Source: Amanita rubescens
Lineage: Eukaryota > Basidiomycota > Agaricomycetes > Agaricales > Amanitaceae
Length of the DNA: 27,437 nucleotides
Assembly (NCBI GenBank): GCA_015039365.1
Contig: WION01000627.1
Span: 1-27,437 of the forward strand
Direction of reading: 5' to 3'
In this document: in pieces, positions 1 to 9,981 of the stretch
Layout: every line of letters begins with the position of its first letter
How positions within the stretch are numbered: the stretch's first letter is position 1
Position numbers and translations under genes: made by a program
Notes under the pieces: generated by a model
Told to the model about the DNA's origin: nothing
The model's database searches: none
What the model saw: only the letters and a program-made list of their open reading frames with translations

Positions 1-711
1 GCGTTGTCATCAACGGAAGCTGAATATATGGCAATGTCCGATGCCTCACGTCAAATTATGTGGGTGCTAAATCTATACCAAGAATTAGGTTTCCCCTTGG
101 GCGGCATTGACCTTCTTTGCGACAATCAGGGTGCGATATTTCTGGCATCAAACCCTGCACAACAGCACAAGTCAAAACACATTTCCATTCGCTATCATTA
201 CATTAGGGAACGTGTTGAACAAAAAGAAATCAATCTTTATTACGTTCCCACCAATCAACAAATAGCGGACTTAATGACTAAGAATCTGAATAGAGAGAAA
301 ATTCAGTTCTTTATAAACGAATTAGGAATCACCGTTAATGTCACTCCATATCCCACTATCAAAATGCATAGTGCAAGTCACTGGATACACCTTTCAGCCG
401 AAGGGTTAAATGGAGTAGAAGCAACATTCATGTATACGAACAAGCGACAAAATTTCGTTCGTGATATGCTTGATCCGAAAGTACCAAAGGATACGTTCAT
501 GAATAGAAAAGAAGATCTTCTGCCGAAACCAGTTAGAGATCGTATTATGAAGACATACGAACCTGAAAGGCAGTCAAAGATCAAAAGATCCTTTAAACGA
601 GAAGACATTGATATGTTGGACTCGTGGGATCTTTTAGAAACATTAACGGATGAAAACAAATTCCTAGTAGAGTTCATTAAGAAGAAATGGCGAATAAATA
701 TACTAGGATGA
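1..711 (+). mobile_element. Ty1/Copia retrotransposon, 3' end of pol (RNase H domain), 5'-truncated by window edge
   Basis: The reading frame is open from base 1 and stops at 709-711, so the window starts inside a pol gene. The first residues (ALSSTEAEYMA) are the conserved Copia RNase H signature. They are followed by a DNQGAIFLASNP block, an HKSKHI..RYHYIRE block and the IADLMTK motif that normally ends Copia RNase H. The RNase H domain removes the RNA strand of the RNA/DNA hybrid during reverse transcription. About 130 further charged residues follow the IADLMTK motif before the stop, longer than the short tail usual for these polyproteins. No frameshift is seen in the visible part. A purine-rich tract and a probable LTR follow directly, as expected for the 3' end of an element. 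The rest of the element lies outside the window, so whether it is complete cannot be judged. Confidence 0.9.
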
Positions 712-715
712 CTTA

Positions 716-724
716 GCGAGGGGG
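716..724 (+). other. Polypurine tract of the Copia element
   Basis: A short purine-rich run (gcgagggg) lies between the pol stop codon and the TGTGAC start of the presumed LTR. This is where plus-strand primer tracts sit in LTR retrotransposons. The call rests on position and composition only. Confidence 0.5.
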
Positions 725-1071
725 TGTGACGAAGTTATCTTATCTAAATCTAAGATAACAAGGAGATCTTATCTTATCTGCTTACTAAGCAGATTAGGAT
801 ATATATAGATAGAACCTTGTAGAAGGTTCTAGTACGCTTGCGTCATCCTTACTGCGGATGGCGCCATATGACACCATAGTTGCGCATGACATCAGCGCAG
901 CTCCATATTTCCATATATGAGTATGACATATGTAGTTACATATATTTACCTATGTTGTTACCTATTAGGACACAGACAGTATATAAACCTGCCATGTACC
1001 GTAGAATAGGAACAAGCTCTCTTAACCTCGTACCACCATCTTCTCAGCTGAGTGGTCAGCTACTGTACACA
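725..1071 (+). repeat. Probable 3' LTR of the Copia element
   Basis: The segment starts TGTGACGAAG right after the polypurine tract, and a TGTACACA end at 1064-1071 would give TG..CA borders. It has no coding potential. Its start is rich in self-complementary ATCTTATC/GATAAG sequence (738-780), and a TATATAA box at 980-986 lies in the right place for the element's promoter. The 5' LTR is outside the window, so the right border is a guess and could lie up to about 80 bases further on. Confidence 0.5.
980..986 (+). promoter_or_regulatory. TATA box inside the LTR
   Basis: TATATAA lies about 90 bases before the proposed LTR end, the usual place of the core promoter driving a Copia transcript from the U3/R boundary. 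No initiation site can be assigned. Confidence 0.35.
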
Positions 1072-2178
1072 TCGGGTAAGCTATCGCTTTAACTCCTCGA
1101 CGCTGCGCTACTGGGCGTTTCCCTTTCGTCACTATACACTGATGGACATTTTGGATCGTGCATCACGAGGTATGTCATTAATCCCTAAATGTAGATTCAA
1201 GTCTGAAAGGAGATGAAAGGCACGATCTAATGGCATATATGCGCATGAGCAATGAAAAGAGTCGAGATAAGATTACTGGTAGAATCCGATAGATGCGCAC
1301 CCTGATCCTCTTGCGTGTACTCAAAACGATGCTTGTCAACTCCCACCATGTCTAAATGACTTTGTAATTGACCACGTTCTTCACTGTTCAAGGCGAGATG
1401 TGACGGAACTGTAGGTGTACCTTTTTCAGGTTGGCGACGAAGCTTTGGGAGGTCTGATGGTAGTTTGTAGATTGCTGACTTGTTTTGGATGGAAACACTG
1501 CCAGAGCGTGTGGGCCGTTGAGCTATGGCCTTGGGCATGGTGTATCGGATGTACGGTGTATCGGATGTACAAATGATATCCTACATATACGACTACTACT
1601 GTACTACGCGACGCGCGACATTACACCCACGTGACCACCGCTCACCGGTGTCATTCACCGGTGCGCGGCGTGGGTTGTAAGTCCCGGAGATGGTGTGACA
1701 TTTGCGCATGTTTGCACCACGCTCCAGTCTCAACTCTTCCGTCGTGCAGGTTTCGCCTCCTTGGATCTGGACCTTTTGACGATGGCAGAGGATCTTCATC
1801 GTCGTTTGTCTTCTTCGTGTTCTGGGCCGTAGTCGACCCAGCGCACAGTAGTGGTTTGCGATGGTGAAATGGTCATGGTCGAAACACCTTTTCCCTGCAA
1901 TGATGTATTCTACATCCGTAGCTTTTACAAATCAAACCATCAGTATTTTAAACAAGATACGTCTTCATCGTAAAGAATGAGATACGCGTCGGGTAATCAA
2001 AGTTCTCCTGCTCCCGAACGTCCCTCAGCTTGCTACACGTCTGTGCGAGTTGGGCGCAATCATCAAGGTCCGGAATCCTTATGGTGGCATCCTTCCTTGG
2101 GTCGCATTGTCCTTATGTCAATCCAAAAACAATTTATCCTCCATGACTCGTTCCTCATGGCACGTTTTCCAAAAGCCG
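1072..2178. other. Stretch with no confident gene
   Basis: The only coherent frame is the 103-codon minus-strand ORF listed separately (1227-1538). A 16-base unit is repeated in tandem around 1540-1571 (gtgtatcggatgtacg). The 1625-1670 part is rich in CACCGGTG-like palindromes. Nothing else recognisable. Confidence 0.4.
1227..1538 (-). CDS. Possible small hypothetical protein, 103 aa
   Basis: Single uninterrupted minus-strand frame from ATG at 1538 to a stop at 1227. The composition looks protein-like: a basic, Ser/Thr-rich start with PKLRRQPEKGTP, then a mixed-charge section (NSEERGQLQSHLDMVGVD). I recognise no family, signal peptide or membrane segment. It lies downstream of the retrotransposon LTR and upstream of nothing obvious. 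It could be one exon of a longer gene, or a chance frame. Confidence is low because there is no second line of support. Confidence 0.25.
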   Translation of the reverse strand: MPKAIAQRPTRSGSVSIQNKSAIYKLPSDLPKLRRQPEKGTPTVPSHLALNSEERGQLQSHLDMVGVDKHRFEYTQEDQGAHLSDSTSNLISTLFIAHAHICH

Positions 2179-2550
2179 CTAGTCGATAGCATATATCAAA
2201 GAAACACCGTCACAGTTATCCGCCAGTTCCGATATTATCGCGGTTCTCATTTTCTCATCTATATTGCTGGGTGCCGCCGGGAACACGAAGCTAATCCTAA
2301 ATTGAGCGTTCTTGATATCCCTGGATCGTTCCGCGGGCGGGAACGTAGGTAAATGCCGCTCAATCATCCCTGAACAGGCCCTTTTTCGACGGTATGACGC
2401 ATCGACATACCTTCTTTTCTTTCGCTGCTCACGCGTTTGCGAAAGGCTATGGCGACTAGCCATCAACGTTCTTCCGCGGTGGTCTTCTGATTCAACGTCC
2501 GATATAACCTGGGAAGCATTCGGCGGTGGAATATCATGATGGTGGCGCAA
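2179..2550 (-). CDS. Possible hypothetical protein, 123 aa, basic N-terminal half
   Basis: Minus-strand frame from ATG at 2550 to the stop at 2179. It starts MRHHHDIPPPNASQ, has a strongly basic middle (EQRKKRRYVDASYRRKRA, about residues 40-60) and ends with a neutral, mildly hydrophobic section. The basic middle could bind nucleic acid or be a nuclear localisation signal, but no domain is recognised. It begins 85 bases after the stop of the three-exon gene at 2636-3167 on the same strand, so it may be a separate small gene or a wrongly separated 3' part of that gene. The frame looks more protein-like than the plus-strand frames across it. Confidence 0.3.
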   Translation of the reverse strand: MRHHHDIPPPNASQVISDVESEDHRGRTLMASRHSLSQTREQRKKRRYVDASYRRKRACSGMIERHLPTFPPAERSRDIKNAQFRISFVFPAAPSNIDEKMRTAIISELADNCDGVSLIYAID

Positions 2551-2635
2551 GCACGTTTATACAGAAACGTAGAAAGATTAAACTGAACAGAAAAGAACAC
2601 CGATATCAGTCTGTACTGGATTCCCGGTATTCTAC

Positions 2636-3167
2636 TTAGATCTGGAAAGGACATAGTCAGTCATGAAGAGTGGATGCCCAAAAATTTATGAAACTCACGG
2701 CGAAGATGTTGACATTCTGTCGTGCAAAGAAGAAACCCTCACTGCTGCCGTGATTGATCGAGAACTTTCCTGCGAGACGTGGCTCAGATGCCGAAACGCC
2801 ATTTGCCTCGATCACGACAGACTCTTCTTCGCCCGGTTTCACTAGATGAAGTTGGGAGGCAGTTTTGTTTCTGACCTGCAGGAGCTGCGGCTAAGGTATG
2901 GTTCGGCGCATGGGATGATGAGCGAATATCCTTTGATTGTGACCAAGACGTTGGACGTACTCTGGGCCGTCCCTTAAACAGCTGGATGGTAAGGGCAGAC
3001 TCTCCCCCGTACTTAATAGAAAAAATCTCAACGTCATTTAATTTGACCGAATATGATCCTGCTTGACCCTCGTACTCTTCTCCGGCCTTCACTTCCTTGG
3101 ACTCATGGCCATCAATAATCAGTTGAAGGGGTTTAAAGAAGTGGTTTTCAAATGTGGCGGTGGACAT
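2636..3167 (-). CDS. Hypothetical protein, 129 aa, three exons, probably beta-rich
   Basis: Exons are 2961-3167, 2699-2875 and 2636-2641. Exon 1 starts at ATG 3167 and ends at a GTACGT donor. Exon 2 follows a CTGCAG acceptor in phase 0 and ends at a GTGAGT donor. A 57-base intron with a CTGAC branch-like site leads to a last exon of only six bases (one codon and TAA). The product alternates polar and hydrophobic residues (PLQLIIDGHESKEVKAGEEY, then LHLVKPGEEESVVIEANGV), suggesting a beta-sandwich fold. It has no signal peptide or membrane helix, so is probably cytosolic. I do not recognise the family. The consistent splice phases make a real gene likely. The weak point is the tiny last exon, which could be misplaced. 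Confidence 0.6.
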
Positions 3168-3225
3168 CTACGGTCGAACGAGAGTCAGGTTAGGACAACA
3201 GAACTGAGAGGGGAGCTACGAACTA

Positions 3226-3875
3226 CAGTGCCTAAAAAAAGTATTGCACCACCCAATATCTCATGAAATATTACATAGATTACCTTGGTCCTTTTTTAAA
3301 ATAAATACTAGACCTTCTTGACTGTCGTTCTTGATAGCCCATTTGTTAATCCAATCATCTGCTGATCAATGAAAGAGAAAGTGTCCAATTTGACATTTTC
3401 GAGGACAAGAACCACTTGATCAAACTGGCTGGAAAAAATTGAGAAAGTAGTTTGAAGTATTCCTGAGAAGATCCACGTAGCAGATTGTAAATAACTAGAC
3501 CAGTTTAAGAGATAAAAAATTCCAAAGTTGGCCAAAATGGCTGTTTTTTGGCAAATTCACTCAAAATCACCAACTTTGGAATTTTCTGCCGCTTGAACCA
3601 CTCTAGTTATTTACAATCTGTTACGTGGATCTTCTCAGGAATACTTCAAACTACTTTCTCAATTTTTTCCAGCCAGTTTGATCAAGTGGTTCTTGTCCTC
3701 GAAAATGTCAAATTGGACACTTTCTCTCTCATTGATCAGCAGATGATTGGATTAACAAATGGGCTATCAAGAACGACAGTCAAGAAGGTCTAGTATTTAT
3801 TTTAAAAAAGGACCAAGGTAATCTATGTAATATTTCATGAGATATTGGGTGGTGCAATACTTTTTTTAGGCACTG
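3226..3875. mobile_element. Foldback MITE of Tc1/mariner type, 650 bp, TA target duplication
   Basis: Two 306-base arms (3226-3531 and 3570-3875) are nearly exact reverse complements around a 38-base loop. The outer ends read CAGTGCCTAAAAAAAGTATT and its complement, and the element is flanked by TA on both sides (3224-3225, 3876-3877). TA duplication with ends starting CAGT is the signature of Tc1/mariner-type transposition. There is no transposase, so the element is non-autonomous and would need one supplied from elsewhere. Short ORFs in each arm (for example 3308-3535 minus and 3548-3793 plus) are mirror images of each other and are not taken as genes. The arms differ at only a few positions, so either insertion is recent or arm identity is kept by hairpin-based correction. 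Confidence 0.9.
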
Positions 3876-3877
3876 TA

Positions 3878-4430
3878 TGATGAGAACTGGTAAAGAACGC
3901 AACGAAACTTTAGAGACACGCGAGCCAAATTGAAACAGAGCTAATCGCTGACGTGACTTAGGTGGAGCGACCGAGACATCGCCGGAGGAAAGGGGACGGC
4001 AACCTTCCTCGTGCCTACCGTGCACATTCAGTGTCGGATACCATCGAATCCAGCATCTATTTGACTACTCGTACAGATTACAAAGTGGGACAGCCGCAGG
4101 CGGTCAGGCGAGGCTTGTGGAAGTGTTGTCCGGTGCTTCTAACAAATTAGCAACCTTCAAGAATTGGCAACTTGCGAAGCTGCTAACTGTCCGATATCAA
4201 GACGAACCTGACGGTGAAGCGGAATCAATCGTTGCCCAAGCTTGGTGAAGCGACAAGTCAAACGGCATGAGTTCACTTCTTGGTTCACCAAAGCGCTCAC
4301 GAGCGATCAAATGCAAACGGCGAAAACAATGAGAACGGGTGACTTGTGACGCGTAGATACAAGGCAATAGTCATAATGTTAGTTCCCCGGCCATCCTTTA
4401 GGCTGTAAAGTCAATAGGTCAGGTGGATCC
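3878..4430. other. Intergenic stretch between the MITE and BUB3
   Basis: No convincing gene. It will contain the BUB3 3' untranslated region next to 4431. Short ORFs here are unremarkable in composition. Confidence 0.4.
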
Positions 4431-5768
4431 TCATACATGACACTTGACTCGCACCTTAACCTCATCTCCCAATTTTCTAACAACAATCAGAGGCCTCTCA
4501 GCCGTCTTCAACCCCGCTTCTCCGTCATCCCAGGTATAACTAAGAGACATTGCAAGTTTCGTTCCATCACAGTTAAACGCAAGGGAAGAAACAGCGTTAT
4601 TGAATTTTGGATATTGACGTAACCGCTTTTTGACTTTGTGATCCCAAATGGAGACGGTCCCATCCGAACCGCCAGATGAAAACGTGTTGTAGCTATCGTG
4701 GATGTCATAAAAATTAGTCTTGGGTATTGAGAGTGAGAAATATGCGTACGTTGGGTGGAATGCAAGAGCATTGACGGGCCAAACGTGGTCGACATCATCA
4801 ATCGTTTGTCGGTGGCATTTGAAAGCGTATTTCTTATCCTGAGCTTCAGGTGCGGGATCGAAATACTCGACAGCGATCCTCCCCTCAACGGAAGCAGTGG
4901 CGTAGCCTGCATATAATGTAAGTCAAACGAATACATAAACGTTCTTCTCTTACCTTCACCGGTTGGCATACATGCCAGCGATCTGGTCATGTATTTTAAG
5001 CTACTCTCGCGTGTGAGGCTAGGCGCGTCCATTCTACGAATGTCGTAGATGTGGAACAATCGGCTTGCCATTGCCACGACTACAGTGTTATTGACATGGT
5101 CGATCTGATATATGCGCTCTGGAGTTGAGTGTGAAGATTGTTGCGGCGTTGGAGACCGCGAATCCCACAATCGCAATGTGCGATCCCAGGAACCGGTTAT
5201 GAGTGTACCTAGCGGAATGGTCATACGTCCGTCATTGAAATATTGGATAAACTGCGTACTTGACTCCGGGGACCACGTCATCGTTGAAACAGCATCATTG
5301 TGGCTTCCGAGGACGTTGACTCCCTCCGTTCTGAGGTCCAACCTGTGAGGTAAAGAGTTAGAGGGATTTGAGCCATGAAGGACGCACAGACTATATTACG
5401 AACTCTCTGACCGCAGTGTCCAAGCCTCCGCTGTAACCATGAGCTCCATCCGAGAAACAGCATGTCAACACGGCCGCTCGATGATCAAACTTTGCTTTCG
5501 CCTCGCTGTCCTTCCCTCCCCTTTCGCCGACTTCATATAAACGTACATGCTATGAGTAATATAGTGAGTAGGTGGCGTGAAACAATGAAAAAGCTGCGCA
5601 CCGTGTCCCAAGACGAAACGAGCAGATGATCGGGGTTTGAGGGCGAGTATTTCACTTGAGAAATGCTGTCGAACGGAGGCGAGGGCAGAGTAATAGAGCT
5701 TCCATCATCTATTTAATAAAGTTTAGATAAAATATCGAGCGCAGGGTGCAGGGACACTTACCAGCCAT
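4431..5768 (-). CDS. BUB3: Mitotic spindle checkpoint WD40 protein Bub3, 355 aa, six exons
   Basis: Bub3 is a seven-bladed WD40 propeller that brings Bub1 and BubR1/Mad3 to phosphorylated kinetochores and delays anaphase until chromosomes attach. Exons on the minus strand are 5762-5768, 5602-5708, 5404-5549, 4954-5342, 4750-4906 and 4431-4692; phases agree throughout. Family blocks in order: QVKYSPSNPDHLLVSSWDT, VLTCCFSDGAHGYSGGLD, LITGSWDRTLRLWD, RESSLKYMTRSLACMP, SVEGRIAVEYFDPAPE, KKYAFKCHR, the Bub3-typical FHPTYNTFSSGGSDGTVSIWD, and SSLAFNCDGTKLAMSLSYTW. These match animal and yeast Bub3 closely. The length is slightly above the usual 320-350. The first coding exon is only seven bases (ATGGCTG before GTAAGT); this start is preferred because it gives MADDGSS.. 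in frame at the expected position. No damage is seen. It is transcribed away from family copy A across about 970 bases. Confidence 0.93.
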
Positions 5769-6741
5769 GACCACAGTTTTGGATTGTGAGACGGGAAGGA
5801 GGAAGTCTCTTTGTTGTTATTTGTTTGATATCGAGGGTGATGCCAACAACTAGAGGTTTGCCGCGCCGCTTTCTCCGAGACAACTCAAATGTCTCATTCG
5901 CTGTCAATCTGTCGCGGGACATAATTTCGCTGCGCTGGTACAGGGGACGAAGATGAATCGCGAAATCATATCGAGGATTCTTTAAGTGACCACGTACATT
6001 CTGGGTCATTTATTGCAGAGGTAAAACTGTGCTGATATAACTCAGAGGTACGCAGATGAAAATTTCCCAGTGTTTTATAAGCATGGAACAACATCTGGTG
6101 AGTGTTTGGTGTAACAAAGTTCTGATGAGCTTATCATGATTGCGAACTGCCGATGTCTATGGTCAGTTGATTTCCCTTTTAAGATTGTGCATATTGCTGC
6201 GTGGTCTTGGGTCTGATCCTCACGGCAACATGCTTGTGGTGAAATGTATCGATTGTGGATGCGCAGCCCGTCCCAAACATTGCAGGTAATACGTGTACTT
6301 GTAGGTAGCACAGGACATTGAACACCGCCAAGCAAGAGTGAGGCGTGCTTCGATCGATGCGTGCCTTAAACATTAATTGAATGGAATCTAATAAAGCCAG
6401 GATACTGTAAACGAGAGCGCGTAGTGAGTAGTTTCTATCTCCGTTCGAATGCTGATAATAAGACATTGGCCACCAAGACCATTCCAGCGACTTTCAGCGT
6501 TGATGCGGAGCACTGAATAAGGTATACCACGATCGAAGCAGGAACGTGACATCCATGAGGCACCGGTAAAAGTAATACGTATCAAACGATAACCACAGCA
6601 CCGTGCGTTCCCCAACCTATTCATTTCAGCCCACCGTGAGAAGGTCAAGGGGGTTCTGGAGTCTAAAGCTAAGCTCTCTTATATTCCTTCTGGGCGAATC
6701 CACGTATCGCCCTGCCCCCTTCCTCTTTCCAGCCATACACC
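5769..6741. other. Intergenic region between the divergent BUB3 and copy A genes
   Basis: This should hold the promoters of BUB3 (minus) and copy A (plus). No gene is convincing. A minus-strand frame at 5758-6009 merely runs through the BUB3 5' region. The last 100 bases before copy A are pyrimidine-rich, common before fungal start codons. Confidence 0.4.
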
Positions 6742-7762
6742 ATGACTAAAGCCACGAAAACTCGCCCTACTGTCCTCGCTTCCTCCACTTCTTCTATACA
6801 AGAAGCAAATGAAAGCATCGGTACATCCGAAACGGGTGTTGGATCGGGCTCGGACGCCGTCGACGTCTCATTAGACGTAACTTCAATTGTATTGACGACG
6901 CTTAGAGATGCATCCAATATCCCACCTGTCCCATTCTTATCCGACGCTGCCGGGATTGCGGTAAACATCGCTGGAGTTGTACAGGTCAGTTACGCTAAAC
7001 ACATCTCATGGTAGTCATCAATAACGGGGAGTAGAAAGCAAGAAGCAACAAAGGCGGATTCAAGAGGCTTGGAGAGGAGTCGTGCGAACTCGTTTATGTG
7101 ATTGTCCGTGCCAATCAGGACGTTTTGAGTGTGGAGGAGGTACCAGGCAACTTAACTGAGAATCTCCAACACCTTGTCAAGTAAGTTCTTTCATCGTACA
7201 GGCTCGGTGAAATAATCTTAATTTGTATGAGTAGCGCGCTTACCTCTGCTCAAAAGTTCGCACAAAAAGGCGCATCCAGGAATTTCTTCAAAGCCATGCT
7301 CTGTTCCAACGCAGATTCCGGGAAGATAAAAGACCACAGAGAGAAGTTGAAACAGTTTATGAGGGTCTTTGGTGTAAGTATTTCTTTCGCCAATGGTAGA
7401 TCGCATTGACAATTCAATTGGTGTGCCTCTAGCTTCAACCAGATATCAGTCTCCACGAAACCGTGGCAAAGCTAGCATCACAACAGGTCGAGATGAAGAA
7501 AGAGATCGAACGCAGAAAAACACCGGATCCAAGTAGGAGCACAAGCCCGTCGACGATACCCCCACCCAGAACCCCCGATTCTCAAATCCCGACTAGGGGG
7601 CCAGTTAAAGTAACAAGTGCTGCGGAGGATGTGGTGCCCAACAAAACCCCTGGCAAGACCATGACAAACATGAATTCGCACAACGCGGCGACGAATAGTA
7701 CATTGAATACCGGAAATAATACGGTGGCGACGAAATTGGTGACTAATAAGGGTAGATCTTAG
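6742..7762 (+). CDS. Copy A: HeLo/MLKL-NTD-like helical bundle protein, soluble tail, 285 aa
   Basis: Exons 6742-6984, 7035-7180, 7235-7373 and 7433-7762; donors are GTCAGT, GTAAGT and GTAAGT, and phases are 0, 2, 0. After a Ser/Thr-rich start, residues 44-81 hold the first helices (VLTTLRDASN.PPVPFLSDAAGIAVNIAGVVQ). Exon 2 starts KARSNKGGFKRLGEESCELV. Exon 3 has SAQKFAQKGASRNFFKAM and REKLKQFMRVFG. Exon 4 starts LQPDISLHETVAKLASQQVEMKKE, a probable helix or brace. The tail from about residue 200 is rich in Pro, Ser, Thr and Asn, with no membrane segment. The core resembles the four-helix bundle of MLKL and fungal HeLo-type cell-death executors, recognised by pattern only; the function is inferred. 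The full splice pattern, shared with six other copies, makes this a real gene. It is the leftmost copy, followed by B and C on the same strand. Confidence 0.85.
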
Positions 7763-8250
7763 GTTTTGCAATAGTCTGTTTCGCGGGAGGAAGCTGCGCT
7801 TTCTTGGATATGTCATTATAGATTCACACGATGTTTTTGAGCTTCTGAACCAGAACGACAAAATTGATTTATGACCGAGAAATGTCAATCTTGATACCCG
7901 TGATCTAAGAAGTGCTGCTGCTGTAGACCGTGATGCCGATCCACTCAGGAAAGCGATATCCTTCCATGTCGAGAAATTCAAAGCCTTCCTTTAGGCCGTG
8001 CATCATCCCTGTGTGAACGTGTGACATAATTCACATCAAGAGTGACAATCGTTGAGTTTATGGTCAAAGATACAACGTCCACGTGGCGCCGTCCACAGTG
8101 GTTCACAGCAATGCAGCCAGCGCTAGGCCTAGCCCGAGATCGTCACCTGATATTCACAGCCTCGTTGTTTCCACCACCTCATCTTCTTGTCTCCTTGATT
8201 TGGCCCCTCGTTTTTTCAGATACATTGCTATCATCACGAGAACCTAATCA
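7763..8250. other. Spacer and promoter region upstream of copy B
   Basis: No gene. The part next to copy B (about 8060-8250) is clearly related to the region upstream of copy C, including a shared TCCACGTGG box and a common TCACCTGA(T/C)ATTCA..CAGCCTCGTTGTTTCC..CC segment. Confidence 0.55.
8078..8086. promoter_or_regulatory. E-box (CACGTG) conserved upstream of copies B and C
   Basis: TCCACGTGG occurs here, 165 bases before the copy B start, and at 9780-9788, 193 bases before the copy C start, within otherwise diverged upstream sequence. CACGTG is the core of bHLH binding sites. Conservation may simply reflect recent duplication. Confidence 0.35.
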
Positions 8251-9329
8251 ATGGCCCATGATGAAAAGGCCACGCCCAAACCGTCGGACACGACGAATGA
8301 TGTCGAGCTTGATGTAGCGGCCGTGGTGTTGAACACATTAGAAAATATTGCAGGGACATCACCTATCCCTGCGTTAAAACAATCTGCGAATCTGACATTG
8401 GAGATAACGACTACAATTCAGGTGTGTTTAGATTACGTGATCGAAACTGAGGGTATAGCTGACGATGCATTGGGTATTATCCTCTGGCTTTGGTATGCGT
8501 GGAAAGTGTAGACAGCTAAGGGAAATAAAGATAACTTTGAGGGGCTCGCGTGTGATGCGAGAGAGTTGGTTTTTGTTATTTCTTGCGCGGTTCAAGATGT
8601 GGGAAGGGAGATGAATGTACCACTTGACCTGATGAATCATCTTGACCAAGTTTTAAAGTGGGTCTCGAAACTTAAATCAGATTGCATGTTATCGACTTTC
8701 ATTGGCTGACTGATGTTTATCTAGTATTCTGATTCAGGTGAAAGAGTTCGCAGAGAAAAGTTCATCGAGGAGCTTGTTCTCAGCTTTGATGTCGGCTGAA
8801 GGGGATGCGGAACAGATACAAAGCTACCGGCAGATGCTGCTACAACAGTGCGCAAGTCAATTTGGAGTACGTGCCTTGTGAGAAGCATCCGCGCGGCAAG
8901 AACTGACGTTTATTGTCATAGACGGATATCAATCTCAAAGTTATGGTATTTAAGTTGGTTGCACGACAGGCAAAGATACCCGAGCCCGAGTTACCAGAGG
9001 AACGGGTTGGCGTGGAGCGCAACGGGGACACCGCTCCTAGTCCCAATTCTAGTCCCAATCTTGTCAGCAAAAGCGGTAGTAGGAGTGTATCCACTACGAG
9101 GAGCAACGTCGAGCAGAATGAAACCAATTCGGGTAAAGAGCGCACAGGCAGTCGGGTCGTTAACGATGCCTCCACCACGACAGTCAATGGCAGCGCTGGC
9201 CACGACAAAGCGTGGGTGAAACATGACAATTCTGTACATGTGGGAGAAGGGGTAAGTTTTGCGGGAGCATACGGGTTCAATTTCGGGGGGTCGCCCTCCG
9301 TGACTTGGAACATCAGTAAGACGTCTTAA
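8251..9329 (+). CDS. Copy B: HeLo/MLKL-NTD-like bundle with Gly-rich amyloid-like tail, 288 aa
   Basis: Exons 8251-8421, 8512-8657, 8725-8866 and 8922-9329; phases 0, 2, 0. Core: VLNTLENIAGTSPIPALKQ and LEITTTIQ (exon 1), AKGNKDNFEGLACDARELVF (exon 2), VKEFAEKSSSRSLFSALM and YRQMLLQQ (exon 3), TDINLKVMVFKLVARQ (start of exon 4). Exon 3 is 142 nt, one codon longer than in the other copies. The tail is Ser/Asn/Gly-rich without a membrane helix and ends in NSVHVGEGVSFAGAYGFNFG (residues 256-275), a motif shared with copy C. Its VHVGEGVSF part resembles the RHIM core (V/I)-Q-(V/I)-G-x-x-N, so it may form amyloid; this is inference. B and C form their own subgroup and share upstream sequence, so they are a tandem duplicate pair. 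The protein appears intact. Confidence 0.85.
9228..9290 (+). other. RHIM-like / amyloid-like motif in copy B tail
   Basis: Codes for a 21-residue segment starting NSVHVGEGVSF and ending GFNFGG near the C-terminus. It aligns without gaps to SVKMGENVNF..GINFGS in copy C, while the linkers in front do not align. This suggests the motif is under selection. Confidence 0.5.
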
Positions 9330-9981
9330 GGCTGGTTATCTCATGCTAGCGTTTCGTCCCTTCCAGTACTATCATTATGTACATGTTTGAAACCACCAAA
9401 GATGGTAGTAATTGTGTCGCAAACATATTCGTTCGATTTTACTCAAACAGCCGACTTGTATTGAAATCGCAAAAGCTCGATGATGCCATTGAGTTCGAAC
9501 ACCGAAAAACACGTTCAGTGCTAGGGAGGCAAAGATTGAAAAATGATTTATCATATTGAACTCTCAGTCATATAACACGATAATCACGTTCTGCAAGCAT
9601 GAGCATGCCTGCGTGCACGTACTGTATATCGTTAACGATGGAAGTCAAACGTGTGACGTGTGACGTGTAACATTAACGCCGCTCTCTGAAGACTTTCAAG
9701 TTTCAAACGACCTTTACGCTACTATGCCCTATCGCATTAACCCGACAAAAAAAGTCAAAAGCGTCCGTTTGGTCGTACATCCACGTGGTATCACTCAGGA
9801 TCTGGTTCGCGTCCCGTACTAGGCGCTAGTAGGCGAGATGATCATCACCTGACATTCAAAAATAATGCCACAGCCTCGTTGTTTCCGCCACTCTTCTTTC
9901 ATCACCTTGCCTTGCCCCTTCGTCCTTTCTTCCGTCAGGATCAAACCCAGATACATCGCTATTGACACGAGAACATAATCG
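9330..9981. other. Spacer and promoter region upstream of copy C
   Basis: No gene. A GTGTGAC unit is repeated imperfectly at about 9650-9671. The last 200 bases match the region upstream of copy B, including the TCCACGTGG box at 9780-9788 and the GACACGAGAACATAATCGATG start context (GACACGAGAAC.. against CACGAGAAC.. in B). Confidence 0.5.

Noticed and set aside
3308..3793. Two similar ORFs facing each other
   Set aside because: They are mirror images created by the arms of the foldback MITE, with no similarity I recognise to a transposase.
7478..7981. 167-codon minus-strand ORF
   Set aside because: It is mostly antisense to exon 4 of copy A, whose frame and splicing match the family.
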